The position numbers and the translations under genes are program-made. From assembly GCF_030247195.1 (NCBI RefSeq), contig NC_080672.1:366040271-366104270 (forward strand): DNA of 64,000 bases. Reading direction: 5' to 3'. Under the pieces are notes generated by a model. That model searched no databases and was not told the DNA's origin. It worked only from the letters and a program-made list of their open reading frames with translations. Below, one piece after another: positions 32,590 through 43,814 of the stretch. How positions within the stretch are numbered: the stretch's first letter is position 1; every line of letters starts with the position of its first letter. This DNA is from Topomyia yanbarensis. Lineage: Eukaryota > Arthropoda > Insecta > Diptera > Culicidae.

Positions 32590-32660
32590 TGGTATAAAAG
32601 GACCACTATCAAATCAGTGGATCATATATGAAACAAGCACTTTCAGTCAGATTGTTCCCG
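32590..32660 (+). promoter_or_regulatory. Possible core promoter (TATA plus initiator)
   Basis: TATAAAAGG at about 32593 is followed 24 bp later by ATCAGTGG and later by TTTCAGTCAG, both initiator-like. The following 200 bp has short frames but no recognisable product. Chance occurrence in AT-rich DNA is possible. Confidence 0.2.
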
Positions 32661-33701
32661 GGCTGAGATGTTGCATGAGCCAAATTCCTTTATGAAAATA
32701 CATGAATTTCCACGAACTTAAGGAATTTATTGCAAAAATTTTGTGTGTTCTGTTGAAGCCATTAACGGATTTTTAAAAGTTTGGAGTAGTTCCGAGAGCT
32801 CCATTGGAGATGTCGAAGCATCTCTATTGGCGCGCTTACCGTGTGATCTGAAGCATAAAATAACTTAGACACCCAATCATAGATCGCCCTAACGCTAATG
32901 ATGGGACATCAAGAACACGTCAGAAAATCTTGATTGATACCCTTCGATACAGGTTTGATCGTTTCAACCAGTAACGTTGGTGATGTCATGTAAACTGTCG
33001 AATACGAATTGCCATAGCTTAGTTTAATACATGTAACAAATTATATGAAACTGCCTTGCAGGAATGGCTTCTGATAAAAAATCAGAAATTTTGGTTAAGC
33101 ACGACGGGTAAGGTTGTTGGAAACTGAGACCATTAAGCTTTCTGTTTCCCCATGAGTTAGCCGCCGATTTAATTTAATTTCCGGTTAAGATATCGACGAT
33201 TCATAAGTTTCTCAGAACATTACAAATTAGACGTTCAATAATAGTAAATATAAATGCGGATTCTACTCGGCAGTGATTTGATATAAGATATAACTCAATG
33301 TGTATGGTGCTACTTCATATTCGAGTGATTCTACTATTCTTAGATGAGCCTAGGGTCCAGCTCGGGTGCCTGGAATTAAAAATCTTCGAAATCTGTGGTT
33401 GATTCTCCGTATTAGCAAGTTGGATTCATTCAAATTTTATATTTGTGGGTTCGGGTCGGGTTCAGGTATTCAAATTTTAAAATTCTCGGGTCGGGTCGGG
33501 TTCGGGTTTTACAAAATTTTCATTCTCGGGTACGGGTCGGGTTCGGGTTTTTAAGTTTTAAAATGTTCGGACTCGGGTCGGGTTCGGGTTTTTCAAATTT
33601 TATAATTTCGGGCTCGGGTCGGGTACGGGTTTTTAAATTTTCATGCTCTCGGGTTCGGGTCGGGTTCGGGTTCGAAAAAATTGAAACCCGACCATCTCTA
33701 T

Positions 33702-35738
33702 CACAGTGGGAAAAAATGGACCCAAAACGCGACTTTCTTTAAAAAGGCTGGATGTTGTTTACCAGGAAAGGTTTTTCTTATGTAAAAAGGTCTAAAAAAT
33801 TGATTGCTAGTATTTACAACGACCACACGGTACGCTATCATGCCCGTTTTGCCCCAATTCCCACCTTTCGTGTGAGTTTATTTTCAAAACTGAATATATA
33901 ACTCGGAAGAAAGAAGAAAATTAGTATTTCTTATGTAAAAAAGTCCAGAGATTCGATTGAAGATAATTAGAATAATCTCACGAAACGTATACACCCGTTT
34001 TACCTCAATTCTCCGCAAAACTAAAGTTTGAAGCTAAACTTTGCTTTATATTTCCGTAAAAGGCTATGTGCGGCTGATCAAAAGTGATGATTCTTATGTT
34101 TAAAAATCCAGGTTATCGTTTGAATATAGTTAGACTGGTAGCCCGAAATGTATGTACTCGTTTTACCCCAGTTCCTCCCATAACTCAAGTATAAAGTTAA
34201 ACCTGGCTCTACATTTCAAAAAGAGGCTGAGTGCGGTTGATTTAACGTAGTATTTCTAGATAGTTAGAATGGCAGCACAAAACATGTGTACCCGTTTTAC
34301 ACCGAATCTTCCCATATCTCAAGTGGAACGTTAAAACTGGCTGTGCTTCTCGAAAAGAGGCTGAAGGTGGCTGATGAAAAATAGTAATTCTTATGTAGAA
34401 AAATCCGGGAAATCGGTTGAAGATAGTTGGAATGACCGCACGAAATGTTTGTATCCGTTTTACCCCAATTATTCACATAACACAAGTGTGATGATACACC
34501 CTACTCAATATTTCAGAAAGAAGCAGAAAGCGGTTGATCAAAAGTAATTTTTTATGCCAAATAATCCAGAAAATCAATTGAAGATAACTCGAATGACCGG
34601 ACAAAACAGGTTTATCCGTTTTACCCCAAATTGTCCCCATAACACAAGTGTGAGGTTAAACCTGGCTGTACTTCTCGGAAAGAGACTGAATACGGCTGAT
34701 GAAACGTAGCAATTCCTATGTAAAACATAGACGCTGATACAGTCACAATAGTCGATAAAATAAAACACCCAGGCAGGCAATTGGTGAGGGACCAAAAACA
34801 AAAAAAAAACTAGCTCATTCAATGAGTTTCAACGTCGCAAATGCTTAATGTGGAAGTTTACCGTGACTTAACTTTTTGTCGGTTCCGACAGCATGAAGTA
34901 ACAAGTTACTTTACGCTTATCCAGACATGCCGTAGACTCAGGTGATTCGTATTTCTAATGTCAAAAGATCCTGACTCCTACGGTAGCAGACAAAAGGGTT
35001 AAGTCGCCGGTAAACTCTAAGCTTGCTCATATGACCCTTCCACGCTTTTCTAAACTTTCTCCCTTCAACTCCTTGCTCTCCCTTGAGTACTATGGCTCTT
35101 AATATTGAAAAATATACTTCACCTTCCAGTCCCTTGCTAATTAAATGCCGTAACAACAGTTGATTCCCTAGAATTTTTTGGCATAAGAAATACTACTTTT
35201 GATCAACCGCATTCAGCCTCTTTCTGAAATGTAGAGCCAGATTTAACTTTATACTTGAGTTATGGGAGGAATTGGGGTAAACGGGTACACACGTTTTGGG
35301 CGGCCAGTCTAACTATATTCAAGCGATAACCTGGACTTTTATAATAAGAATTACCACTTTCGATCAGCCGCATAGCCCTTTACCGAAATATAAAGCCAGG
35401 ATTAACTTAAAACTTTAGTTTTACGGAGAATTAGGGTAAAATGGGTGTATACGTTTCGTGAGATTATTGTAATTAACTTCAATCGATGTTCCATACGAAA
35501 TACTAATTTTTGTCAGCCGAGAAACCGACTTTCTTCCGAGTTATATATTCAGTTTTGAACATAATCTCAAACGATAAGGGGAATTGGGGCAAAACGGGCA
35601 TGATAGCGTACTTTACGGTCATTTTAAATACCTGCAATCGATTCCCCAGACATTTTCACATAAGAAGTATGCATTTTGCTTAGCCTTCTATCAGGCTATT
35701 GAGTAAAGTCGCGTTTTTGATACTTTTTTCCCACTGTG
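33702..35738. mobile_element. 2-kb foldback element with tandem arms
   Basis: The ends CACAGTGGGAAAAAA and TTTTTTCCCACTGTG are inverted, and inside both lies AACGCGACTTT. The left arm (33760-34720) holds about six diverged units of 130-190 bp, each with 'CCGTTTTACCCCAATT' and 'TATGTAAAAA.TCCAG' boxes. The right arm (35165-35640) holds about three such units inverted (AATTGGGGTAAACGGG). The centre (34730-35160) is unrelated AT-rich sequence. No target duplication or transposase was found. This architecture is that of a foldback (FB-like) transposon. Confidence 0.65.
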
Positions 35739-35739
35739 C

Positions 35740-38250
35740 ATTGGTGGTACTTGATGTTGGTCGTTGGGGTATTGTTTTGGGATCTTCGATAGTAGTTGAG
35801 TACTCCAGGTAGGGCCGCAGGGAGCGTTCCCACATTTCCGGGGAGTGTGGTAGAGAACCCGCGTACGTTTGTTGGTGTTTGTTATTATACCGGCATCGTT
35901 CAGAAATAGGAAGATGACTTCCTCCCGGACCGGGTCTTTGGTTAGTATGTCCTGTATAGATCCCGCCAAACCGTATCTTTTGTGTGTGACCTTAGGATCT
36001 CCGCCAGTGGTGGGTGAATCCGTGGTGCAGATTGTTATTGAAGTCTCTGTAGATATCGGTGGTTGTGGCCTCGTCTGCCGTGTAGGGCTAGACGGTCGGC
36101 AATATTTGTTTGCTTTGATACCGGTGGTATCGGCGGCTTTCGATAGCCTGTACGAAGGGGTTTGTAGAGGTTTCGGAAGCGATGTCTCTTAGAACTGATG
36201 GGGAGTCAGTGAAAATGACTGTTGGTCCGTCGGTGGTTCTTTTTATCATTGCCACTACAATAGCAACCGCTTCCGCTCTGTAGATTGAACAGGACGGTGG
36301 TAGACGGAAGGAGAGTCCGCTTCTCAGTTCGCCGATTCACAAGTTCCCTGTATTTGGCCACTATGCTTCTGGGGAGTCTCCGATTTTTATTGAGCGGATG
36401 AGACTATAGTCGATAATTGGTCGGGGGTTGTGTGAGGCCCGTGGTCTTACAGGATGCAGCTGGACGATGGTTGGGAGGGACTTGTTGGTAAAGTCCTGAT
36501 ATATGATGGCCGCGATGGTACGTAGGGGGCATTCGTCGCCCGAAGTTCAGTACCCGTTTGAAAGCTACTCTAGTTGCTTCCCAGCGGCAGGATACCATTC
36601 CGGCCTTAACACAGGCTGCTTTAGCGGTAGTAGCACGAAGGCTATCCGCACCGCTTCGTAGTATAATGGCCCGAGAATAGTGGAGAGCCCTTCTAGGTTT
36701 CAGCACGTCAATTCGATCCCGCGAAGTTTAGGGATCGTCCGATAATCAGTGCTGTTCTGCGGTTGTTTTTGGGATGATAGTGTGGACCAGCTGCATTCTG
36801 CTTTCGCAGTTCTTTTTAAGACGTTGGTAGTGGGCCGCCATCGTTAGTTTTCTGTCGAGGATGATTCCGAGGACGACTGGTTCTTTCCGGAAAGGGACGG
36901 TGATGTTGTTGAGATGGATTGGTCGGAAGTTTGCTAGGTGGTGGGTACCACAGCAGTGGGTGATTGCACATTTTTCGACTGAGATGTTGAGAGCCCATCG
37001 GTCGACCACGTTGAAGACCGCCCGGAGTGATATCCATGTGCGCAGGATCGTTTTTCTCAGGGCCCTAAGACGATATCGTCCGCGTAGACGAATACGTAGA
37101 CGCATCTGGGTAGCACAGCGAAAAGCGAGTTCATCTTAACAAGGAATAGCGTCACATTCGGAAACGGCGATGTTACTCTGCAGGCCCCATCATTTGGGAT
37201 GATCCATAAATGACGTAGCATTTTTTGAGTGATTTTTAACACCCCCCTCCCCCATCGTAGCATTTCGTCACAAAATTCTATATACCCCCCCTGATAATTA
37301 CGTAGCTTGACGGTAACCCTCACCCCCCTCGTTGTCCCCGTAAAAAAATTAAAAAAAATCAAAAACGATGTTAGTTAGATGAAACGGGTAAGATTGTCGT
37401 GACATCAGGTCAACCCCTATTCCCCTTTAAAAAAGCTACGTAGCATGACATGACCCCCTACCCCCCCCCCCCCCTGTCGTCACACATCATCACAAAATAC
37501 AAAACTCCCCCCTCCCCCATATAATGCTACGTCATTTATGGATGGTCCCTTTGAGGTCTTTAAATACGCCTTGCCACGACGAGGATGGCGATGTCGGCGT
37601 GAAGGTTTTCAGATGTGGCCTTGTCCAGAACTTCTCCGAGGAAGCCTAGGTGGGCGTCTGTGCCGAATGGGAAGGCGAATTGTCGTGGATCGAGAAGTTT
37701 GTGATCTTCCAGCCACGTGTTCAGTCGACGGTTGACCATCTCTTCAAGGGTTTTCGAGGTACAAGCTGATTGGTCGGAAGTTAATTAGGATGGGTACAAC
37801 ATGGGCCAGTTTCCAATCCTCTGGGAAGGACCCGCCATCCCAGATAGGGTTAAATGAATCTAGGAGGCCCCTTTATCCTCCGGGGGAGGAGGTGTTAGAG
37901 CATTGGGTAGCCCACACTGTCGGAGACGTCGGTTTCCCTACGGACGGTACTGACGTCGACGAGCTCCATTTCATTGAAGGGTTTATTGTAGGTGGTTGTG
38001 GAGTCCGGCGTGAAGGGTGTCGATGAGGCTTGTAGTGTAGCTTTTGTGGTGGACGAAAACAGCAGGGATTGGAAGTGGCATCGTATTCTGTCAGCGATTT
38101 CCTCGGGGTCGTGATAGCGGTGTTATTGTTCGCTAGGGAATAACCGTTTTGGCGGCGTTTTCCGCTGAGCGTGTTTATCCGTCTCCACAGCTTGTCGGTT
38201 AAGGAGCCCGGGTGGATGCAACAACGAAATTCGTCCAGGTTTTTCATACG
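35740..38250 (-). pseudogene. Non-LTR retrotransposon RT plus RNase H remnant
   Basis: From 38250 downward: IHPGSLTDKLWRRINTLSGK, then (frameshifted) FNPIWDGGSFPEDWKLAHVV and PILINFRPISL. After a MITE insertion it continues TLFLVKMNSLFAVLPRC, then VFVYADDIVL (catalytic YADD) and NVVDRWALNISVEKCAIT, GIILDRKLTMAAHYQRLKKN. Toward 36300 there is CSIYRAEAVAIVVAMIK and TVIFTDSPSVL, which are RNase H blocks (YxAExxAI; TDSxS). The RT-RNase H order fits I-/Outcast-/Loa-type LINEs. Many frameshifts are present. The 3' part abuts the foldback element at 35738. Confidence 0.78.
37196..37549. mobile_element. Harbinger-like MITE, copy 2 (TTT target duplication)
   Basis: Ends GGGATGATCCATAAATGACG and, reverse-complemented from the right, GGGACCATCCATAAATGACG; TTT lies on each side (37193-37195 and 37550-37552). 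It shares the GTAGCATTTTTTGAGTGATT box, poly-C tracts and the GCATGACATGACCCC box with copy 1 at 25327, so they are one family. It interrupts the RT of the RT-RNase H LINE just before its YADD segment. Confidence 0.82.
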
Positions 38251-38499
38251 GTTGTTTTTCAAAGCAATTTTTCCCCGAACTTTTAGGTTAACGAAAAAAA
38301 ATGCTTTACGAATTTTAAAACATAACGCTGCTCCCACATTAAAAGCGTAATGCACTAAGTGCGCACGTTCTGAAATTCAGGCGGAATCGTCATAGAGCTG
38401 CAGACGCTCGTGCAAAAGTAAACAATGACGCGACTGCCGGAGGATTAAATGAGCTGGAACAAACCCACTGTCAATAAACAGTCTCCATGTACGCCCGTC

Positions 38500-39720
38500 G
38501 CGCGTGTATGGTACAGAGTATGTCCCGAAGTTGAAAACCTTCCTTCTGGTATTCGTGCTGCATGCCCAGCCTGCTGTAGTCTGTCGTGCTTCATCACACT
38601 CACGATAGCGCGTGGTTCATGTGCCGCCGAGTATTGAGGGCAGAATTTTTCCGACGCCTTTCTTCTCTCTAGCACTCGATAGTCTGTCTCCTTCAACGCC
38701 AACGTCTCATAACTGTGCAGAAAAACAGCGGTTCGTGTGCGCGTTCGTAGACTACTGAGCTTTAGTAGACTGCACAAACCATAGAAAGTCCTATTCGCCG
38801 TCGTAATACGAATTATTACCTCTCTGCTAACATTATTATAACATGTCACTAGTGTTCCCAGGGATGAGAATGGTACCGGTAAACTACATTTTTTCCAGTA
38901 CATTTGCATTTGCACAAGCCCGCTACAGCGACACATCACCACTGCTCTTGCCAGAACGGTAGCCAAACCGAGGACACTTTTCCGTACAGCAGTAAAATAC
39001 ATTTTTGTTTTGATGCTGTACTCCGACTGCTTGGTGAGAGTGTGGCGTAGTAAAGTTTCTTCTCTCGCCTTGTACACTTTTCTCTGCATATTCAAAGGGA
39101 GATCCGCACACGAAAGCGTTAATGTCTGTCGTGGTGTAAATGAACTGCATTCATTGTCGTCGTTTGTGATTAAAAATATTGAATAGATTAAATATATTAA
39201 AAAGTGTAAAATAATTAAAGAGAAGCTGTACCGATCGCGTCTGGTGGCTGTAATGGGGGCAGCATTTTGCTTACAGGCTGCCGTACAGCACTGGGCGTCC
39301 TGCACTAGCGAACGACAGCAGCGTCGTATGAGAAAGGAGAATGTAGGCAGAAAAATTACAGCCGTGGAAAAGGTAGGCATTCTGCATCCTTGAGTGTTCC
39401 CAGATATATAAATTCGTAGATAGCCTCGTACCGCACCCATCAATTACCAGCTCGAATCCAACACCTTTCGGCCCGCCTCGACCTCTATAAGCTACTACTT
39501 TGTCACATAAGAGTCAGTCCGATTCTTACAGCCTCCCCCTTTTAAACGGCACAAATGCCTCTTCCAATGCTCTGCGATCAACGGTAATGATGTAGATATC
39601 GTTCGCGAAGTCAAGAAGCATGAGAGATCTTGTGATGTTGGCTTCGTTCATTTCCACTTCAGATCTTCGTAACGCACCTCCGAGTGCTATGTTGAATCCA
39701 TTTAACGTCACAAACGATAA
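38500..39720 (-). pseudogene. LINE RT and C-terminal fragment (WAGH-type), interrupted
   Basis: The minus strand at 39715-39530 reads FNIALGGALRRSEVEMNEAN, then LMLLDFANDIYIITVDRRAL, an RT catalytic box with FADD altered to FAND. At 38880-38520 a second part reads SLGTLVTCYNNVSREVIIRI, TTANRTFYGLCSLLK, ETLALKETDYRVLERRK, then VMKHDRLQQAGHAARIPEG. The motifs GSLVT..NxxxxEI.RRI..A, ALKExD and LRWAGHVARM characterise a widespread insect 'endonuclease-reverse transcriptase' LINE family. The 600 bp between (38890-39500) is not recognisable as RT and may be another insertion. Confidence 0.65.
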
Positions 39721-39829
39721 TTCTACCTAGGCGTTAATGCGTTCGGATTCTCCTCGTCAGTAGCTGACAAAACTGAGCCGATTGCTAAACACTAAATCCA
39801 ATAGATACGATCAGTATCATTTTCTGGAA

Positions 39830-41340
39830 GAACAAAAGTTAATATTAACTGAAAAAATTAAAAGCAGGAAATTCAAATTTTAAGTAATCAAGTTGGCTGG
39901 CATACACTGAAGAGATGGCATCGAAACATTAAAGCCAAACATATCTACGGCGCGGTATTAGTACAATTCTTACCTTTACAATCAATACAGAACCGTCGAA
40001 TGCTCAGGCACATCTTCAATCGTTCTGCTGAGCAGCTTAGGAAGCCGATTTGCGCTAATCGATCTCTGATAGAATATTCCTCGAAGAACTAAGTAGATCT
40101 TTTACCGCTCACTCATATTACCAACTTAACCTCTTGAAACACTGACTACTAATAAGCTGGCATCAGTTATTTAACGATGACTGCCGCAAAAAGCAACTAT
40201 TTGACAACCAGGGCATGACTGGATTTGTCTGGCATGAATCAACTCACCACACACTTCGAGAGGTTCTCCTTCGAGAACCCTAAGAACTATTCAACACTTA
40301 TTTCATTATCTCTTTCTTTAGTTGAAGCTATGCCATTTTTTACTTGTGGAACATTTCTATGTTTACGAATCACTGTCATGAACCATACGAAGATCGCACC
40401 TTTTCTGCCTTAGGTCATACTGACTGGTGTAAACGGATAACTGCAATCTATTAGGTAACCCTTTCAGATGACCTGAGCATCGTTGTCGAATGATGAAAAC
40501 ACCAACTATAATGGTGTAAATCTGATTAGCACTGCTTCTCGCCTGACACAGTTCAGTTCCTTTTTAGCTTTCGACGTCACTTTTTTCAGTATAGTTGCTA
40601 TTTGTCTAAAGGTTGTCCGGTTTCGATTCAGTGTAAAGTGGAATGGATCCTTAAGGAAAGCCAAGTTGTTCTGGGAGAAATTTTTCTCTTTTGTTTGCTA
40701 TCAACGGCTGTGCTGGGCGATTAACGGTTCATCCGGAATATCCCTCCAAAGTGAATTTTGACAGTTGGCTTTTGAGCCCTAATAAAATGTTTGTCGTGAT
40801 TTTCTCTGAGCAGCATCCTATCCCTGCTAACTGGTATACAAAACGATGCAAAATACTGATAAGTCGAATACGAAACGACAACTTTATTTTATTTATTTAT
40901 TTATTTATATCTCTTCGATATGGAGAAATTATAAAGTAAATTAATCCCTCTGGTTGAATGACTGCAGCTATTAAAATAATATAAGAACTACTGATGGAAT
41001 CATTTTTGTTCCTTTCTGATTATAAAAAAATGACTCAATATTAATCACCGACAGAAGAAGAGAAAGATATTTTCTTGGAACTTCTCTGCCTTTAATCGCA
41101 GGTCAGTCCCATGTAGATAGGGAATCCCATAGAACATGGGACTAACTTGCGATTATGGGCAGCTCAGAGCTCATTCGAATTTTTAGATTTACATTTTATT
41201 GTGATTTTTATTTTGTTTTGGAAAAACTTTCTTACTTTCAAATCTGGCAAAACATGAATGTAGCTGAAGAAATTCTTTATCCAGTGTTGTCATTACCTCA
41301 TTTTTTGATGTTTTGTCACTTAGTCCGGTCTGACTTAACA
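39830..41340. repeat. Tandem duplication, first copy
   Basis: Shares ordered blocks with 41410-43150, for example TTACCTTTACAATCAATACA, GAACCGTCGAATGCTCAGG, TCTGATAGAATATTCCTCG, TTCGAGAACCCTAAGAAC, CATTTCTATGTTTACG, GCAATCTATTAGGTAACCC and AGAGAAAGATATTTTCTTGG. By eye the identity is around 80 % or more in the best blocks. No coding frame survives across both copies. The copy contains the hairpin at 41086-41162, which is absent from the second copy. Confidence 0.78.
41086..41162. repeat. 77-nt hairpin with 29-bp arms (pre-miRNA-like or tiny MITE)
   Basis: The 5' arm CTGCCTTTAATCGCAGG then TCAGTCCCATGT (41086-41114) pairs with the 3' arm ACATGGGACTAACTTGCG then ATTATGGGCAG (41134-41162), with about four mismatches or G-U pairs; the loop is 19 nt. 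The matching place in the second tandem copy (near 43062) runs directly from GGAACTT to the following block, so the hairpin was inserted after duplication or lost from the other copy. Confidence 0.75.
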
Positions 41341-41898
41341 CCGACCAAGTGATGATGGTTGACGTCCCGTTAGAACAGATATCAATCGTCAGAACTTCAG
41401 TTTTAACGGGACATTATCCGACACCAATTGTTTTATGTGAACATAACCACAATATCCATTTTGAACTTAACGTCCACATAATGGTCAAGCCGGTCGCCAT
41501 ATACTGAAGAGAGGAAATCGAAGCGTTGATTGAACCCAATTCATTAATGGCACGTTATTAATAAAATGCTTACCTTTACAATCAATGCAGAACCGTCGAA
41601 TGCTCAGGCACATTTTCAGTTGTCCTGCAGTGCAGCTCCGGAAATCAATTTGCCTAAATCGATCTCCGATAGAATACTCCTCGAAAAACTAAGTATATCT
41701 TTTACAATTCACTCATACTACCAGCACTTTAAACGCACTAACGGCTAATAAGTTAGAATCAGTTATTCGACGATGAGTGTCACGAAAAGCAACTTTTCGA
41801 CACTGGACCATGACTGCATTTTTCTCAAATGCGAATCAACTCACCACGCTCGTTGGTGGGGTTCTCCTACGAGAACCCTGAGAACTACTCAACACTTA

Positions 41899-42163
41899 GG
41901 GACCATTCATAAATTACGTAACGCTTTTAGGGGGGGGGGGGGGAGAGGGTACAACAAGTTGTGACATGTTGTGACATAGGGGGGAGGGGGAGTTAGCTAG
42001 ATCGTTACGTAACATGTTTTCACCGAAGAAAAACATATTTTTTCTTGGAATTTGTTACGTAATAGGGGAGGGGGATGGAGAAATTTGTGACAATTTGTTA
42101 CATGGGGGGAGGGGGGAGTCAATTTTGGGCAATTTTTGCGTTACGTAATTTATGAATGGTCCC
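41899..42163. mobile_element. Harbinger-like MITE, copy 3 (TTA duplication proven by paralogous empty site)
   Basis: Ends GGGACCATTCATAAATTACG then TAACGC, and the same inverted at the right; TTA flanks both ends (41896-41898, 42164-42166). The first tandem copy has the uninterrupted site ATTCAACACTTATTTCATT at about 40286-40306, so the inserted sequence and the 3-bp duplication are defined exactly. The interior is G-rich (12-13 G near 41930; GGGGGGAGGGGG boxes) with GTGACA repeats. Confidence 0.88.
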
Positions 42164-42684
42164 TTATTTCTTTATCATTCTCTCCGTAGTTGCAGAAGCA
42201 ATGGCATAACTTTACTTGTGAAACATTTCTTTGCCTACGAATCACTATGATGATGAACCATGCGAAAATTGCACCTTTTCTGCCACACTGACGGGAGTAA
42301 ACGGATAGCTACAATCTATTAGGTAACCCTCAAATGACCTGCGCATCGTTATCGAATGACAAAATCACTAACTATTATGTGTAAATCTGATTAGCACTAC
42401 TTCTCGCACTGACTTAGTTAAGTTTGTTTTGACTTTCGATGTCAGATTGCCACTTTTTCAGTATAGTTGTCATTTATCTAAAGGTTGTGCGGTTTCGATT
42501 CAGTGCAGTGTGGAATAGATCCATAAGGAAACCCGAGTTGTTGTGGGATGTTGTAGGACCAGATATTTAGCTTAAAAGAAGTCTTAATGTTGAAATTTTC
42601 GAATAATCCAGAGAACGTTTAAAGCTCGAAAGTCTTGAAAGAGTGTCCTGAAAATATCCTTAACACACATCTTATTTAACACTG

Positions 42685-42728
42685 TATATAAACTTTTAGT
42701 TATCGTCAAATAACTAAAAGTTTATATA
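42685..42728. repeat. Perfect 19-bp-arm palindrome
   Basis: TATATAAACTTTTAGTTAT (42685-42703), loop CGTCAA, then ATAACTAAAAGTTTATATA (42710-42728). It lies in the second tandem copy only. It is AT-rich, so could be a cruciform-prone or replication-slippage product. Confidence 0.85.
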
Positions 42729-43150
42729 ATTCGTTTCATCGCTAAGCAAAAATTCTCTTCCAAAAAGGAAGGACAAGACAAGCTTCATGCCTTTTTGGAT
42801 TGCGTGTCCAACTAGCCGCCAAGACATTGCCACTTACGGATGATATGAATTTGAAACGTGAAATTCAATTTTATCGGTTTCGAAAAACGATCATTTGACT
42901 TCAAAAGCGAATTGCCTTGTAACATGAAGTAACAACCGGTAGTGATCCATTCACTAGCTACTGGTGAAATATCATTTTTTGATTCTTTCTTATTTGGGAA
43001 AAGAAATTTGGCTTAATATTAGTCACCCAAAGAAAAAGAGAAAAATATTTTCTGGGAACTTTGAAGCTTATTCAAAGATTTTAGATTTATATTGAAATTT
43101 AAATATTAATTTTGTTTCTAATAAAATATTTTCATTTCTGAAAAATACTC

Positions 43151-43660
43151 TTTCTGTTTCGTGTGTATGTATCGCGCCGTTAGATATAATAAATTGGTTT
43201 TATATATTAATTTGCTGCAAGACCCCTAATCATGTTACAAGCAATAGTATTTATTACACAAGAGAACCGTAAATTCCTGTCTTACTCTCAAGTATACAAA
43301 TCTTGAGCTATAATCAACAAGTAGTGCAGCTATCTGATCGATACTAACACTTTAAAAGCAGTAAGTTTCATTGCTGTTACATACAAACAAAAACGGACGG
43401 AAACCACAAATTAAAAAGAAGTCAACAAGATTAAAGAGAGCATCGGAGGCAGTGTTGAAATGTTGAAGATAAAATCGATAGTTTCAGACTGTGCAGAGAT
43501 TGAATATCGATTTGTTTTCCTATCTGTCACGTTCAATTAAGTTGAAAAAGACATACTATCGGTTTGGTTTGATTTGGGTTTCTATTTTTTGATATGAGGT
43601 CATATGATTGAGTGGTCAATAATACAAACAGTTTTATTGTTCTATACTGACATCGATATT
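43151..43660. other. Intergenic/intronic AT-rich sequence
   Basis: No coding or repeat signal recognised. Confidence 0.45.
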
Positions 43661-43814
43661 TAAGTTGGCACACGAGCTGAACCATTCGCCCATAGCTAGG
43701 AGTCAGGCACATCTATTCAATTTTACGGTAGCTTCGGTATTATTTTTCCAAAATTTACCATTCCGAAGTTACAATTCGGCATCATACAGAAATGATAAGT
43801 ATATGTTGCACATT

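Larger units (their letters stand above)
30828..33698. mobile_element. 2.9-kb TA-flanked element with terminal GGGTCGGG minisatellites
   Basis: Ends GAGATGGTCGGGTT and AACCCGACCATCTC are exact inverted repeats with TA outside both (30826-30827 and 33699-33700). Each end leads into a minisatellite (30835-31050; 33445-33690) of units such as CTCGGGTTCGGGTCGGGTTC followed by 'gggtttttcaaattttaaaatt'. Both arrays run in the same direction, so the outer symmetry is limited to the ends. The interior (31060-33440) has two copies of a GTACCCC palindrome and no transposase. Two independent single-ended elements remain a possibility. Confidence 0.55.
41410..43150. repeat. Tandem duplication, second copy
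   Basis: Parallels 39830-41340 block by block, but is longer because of a 265-bp MITE (41899-42163) and a segment with a palindrome near 42685. Order of anchors: TTACCTTTACAATCAATGCA at about 41571, CTACGAGAACCCTGAGAACT at 41867, TTGCCTACGAATCACTATGA at 42231, AATCTATTAGGTAACCCTC at about 42313, AGAGAAAAATATTTTCTGGG at 43038. Confidence 0.78.

Noticed and set aside
30828..33690. GGGTCGGG arrays as telomeric DNA
   Set aside because: Units are long (about 50 bp with AT-rich parts), lie inside an intron-like region and end in TIRs; dipteran telomeres do not use such a simple repeat.
38445..39443. 332-codon minus-strand open frame
   Set aside because: Its C-terminal third matches decayed LINE RT; the rest has no domain, and the frame starts at a non-ATG codon. 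It is treated as a transposon relic, not a gene.
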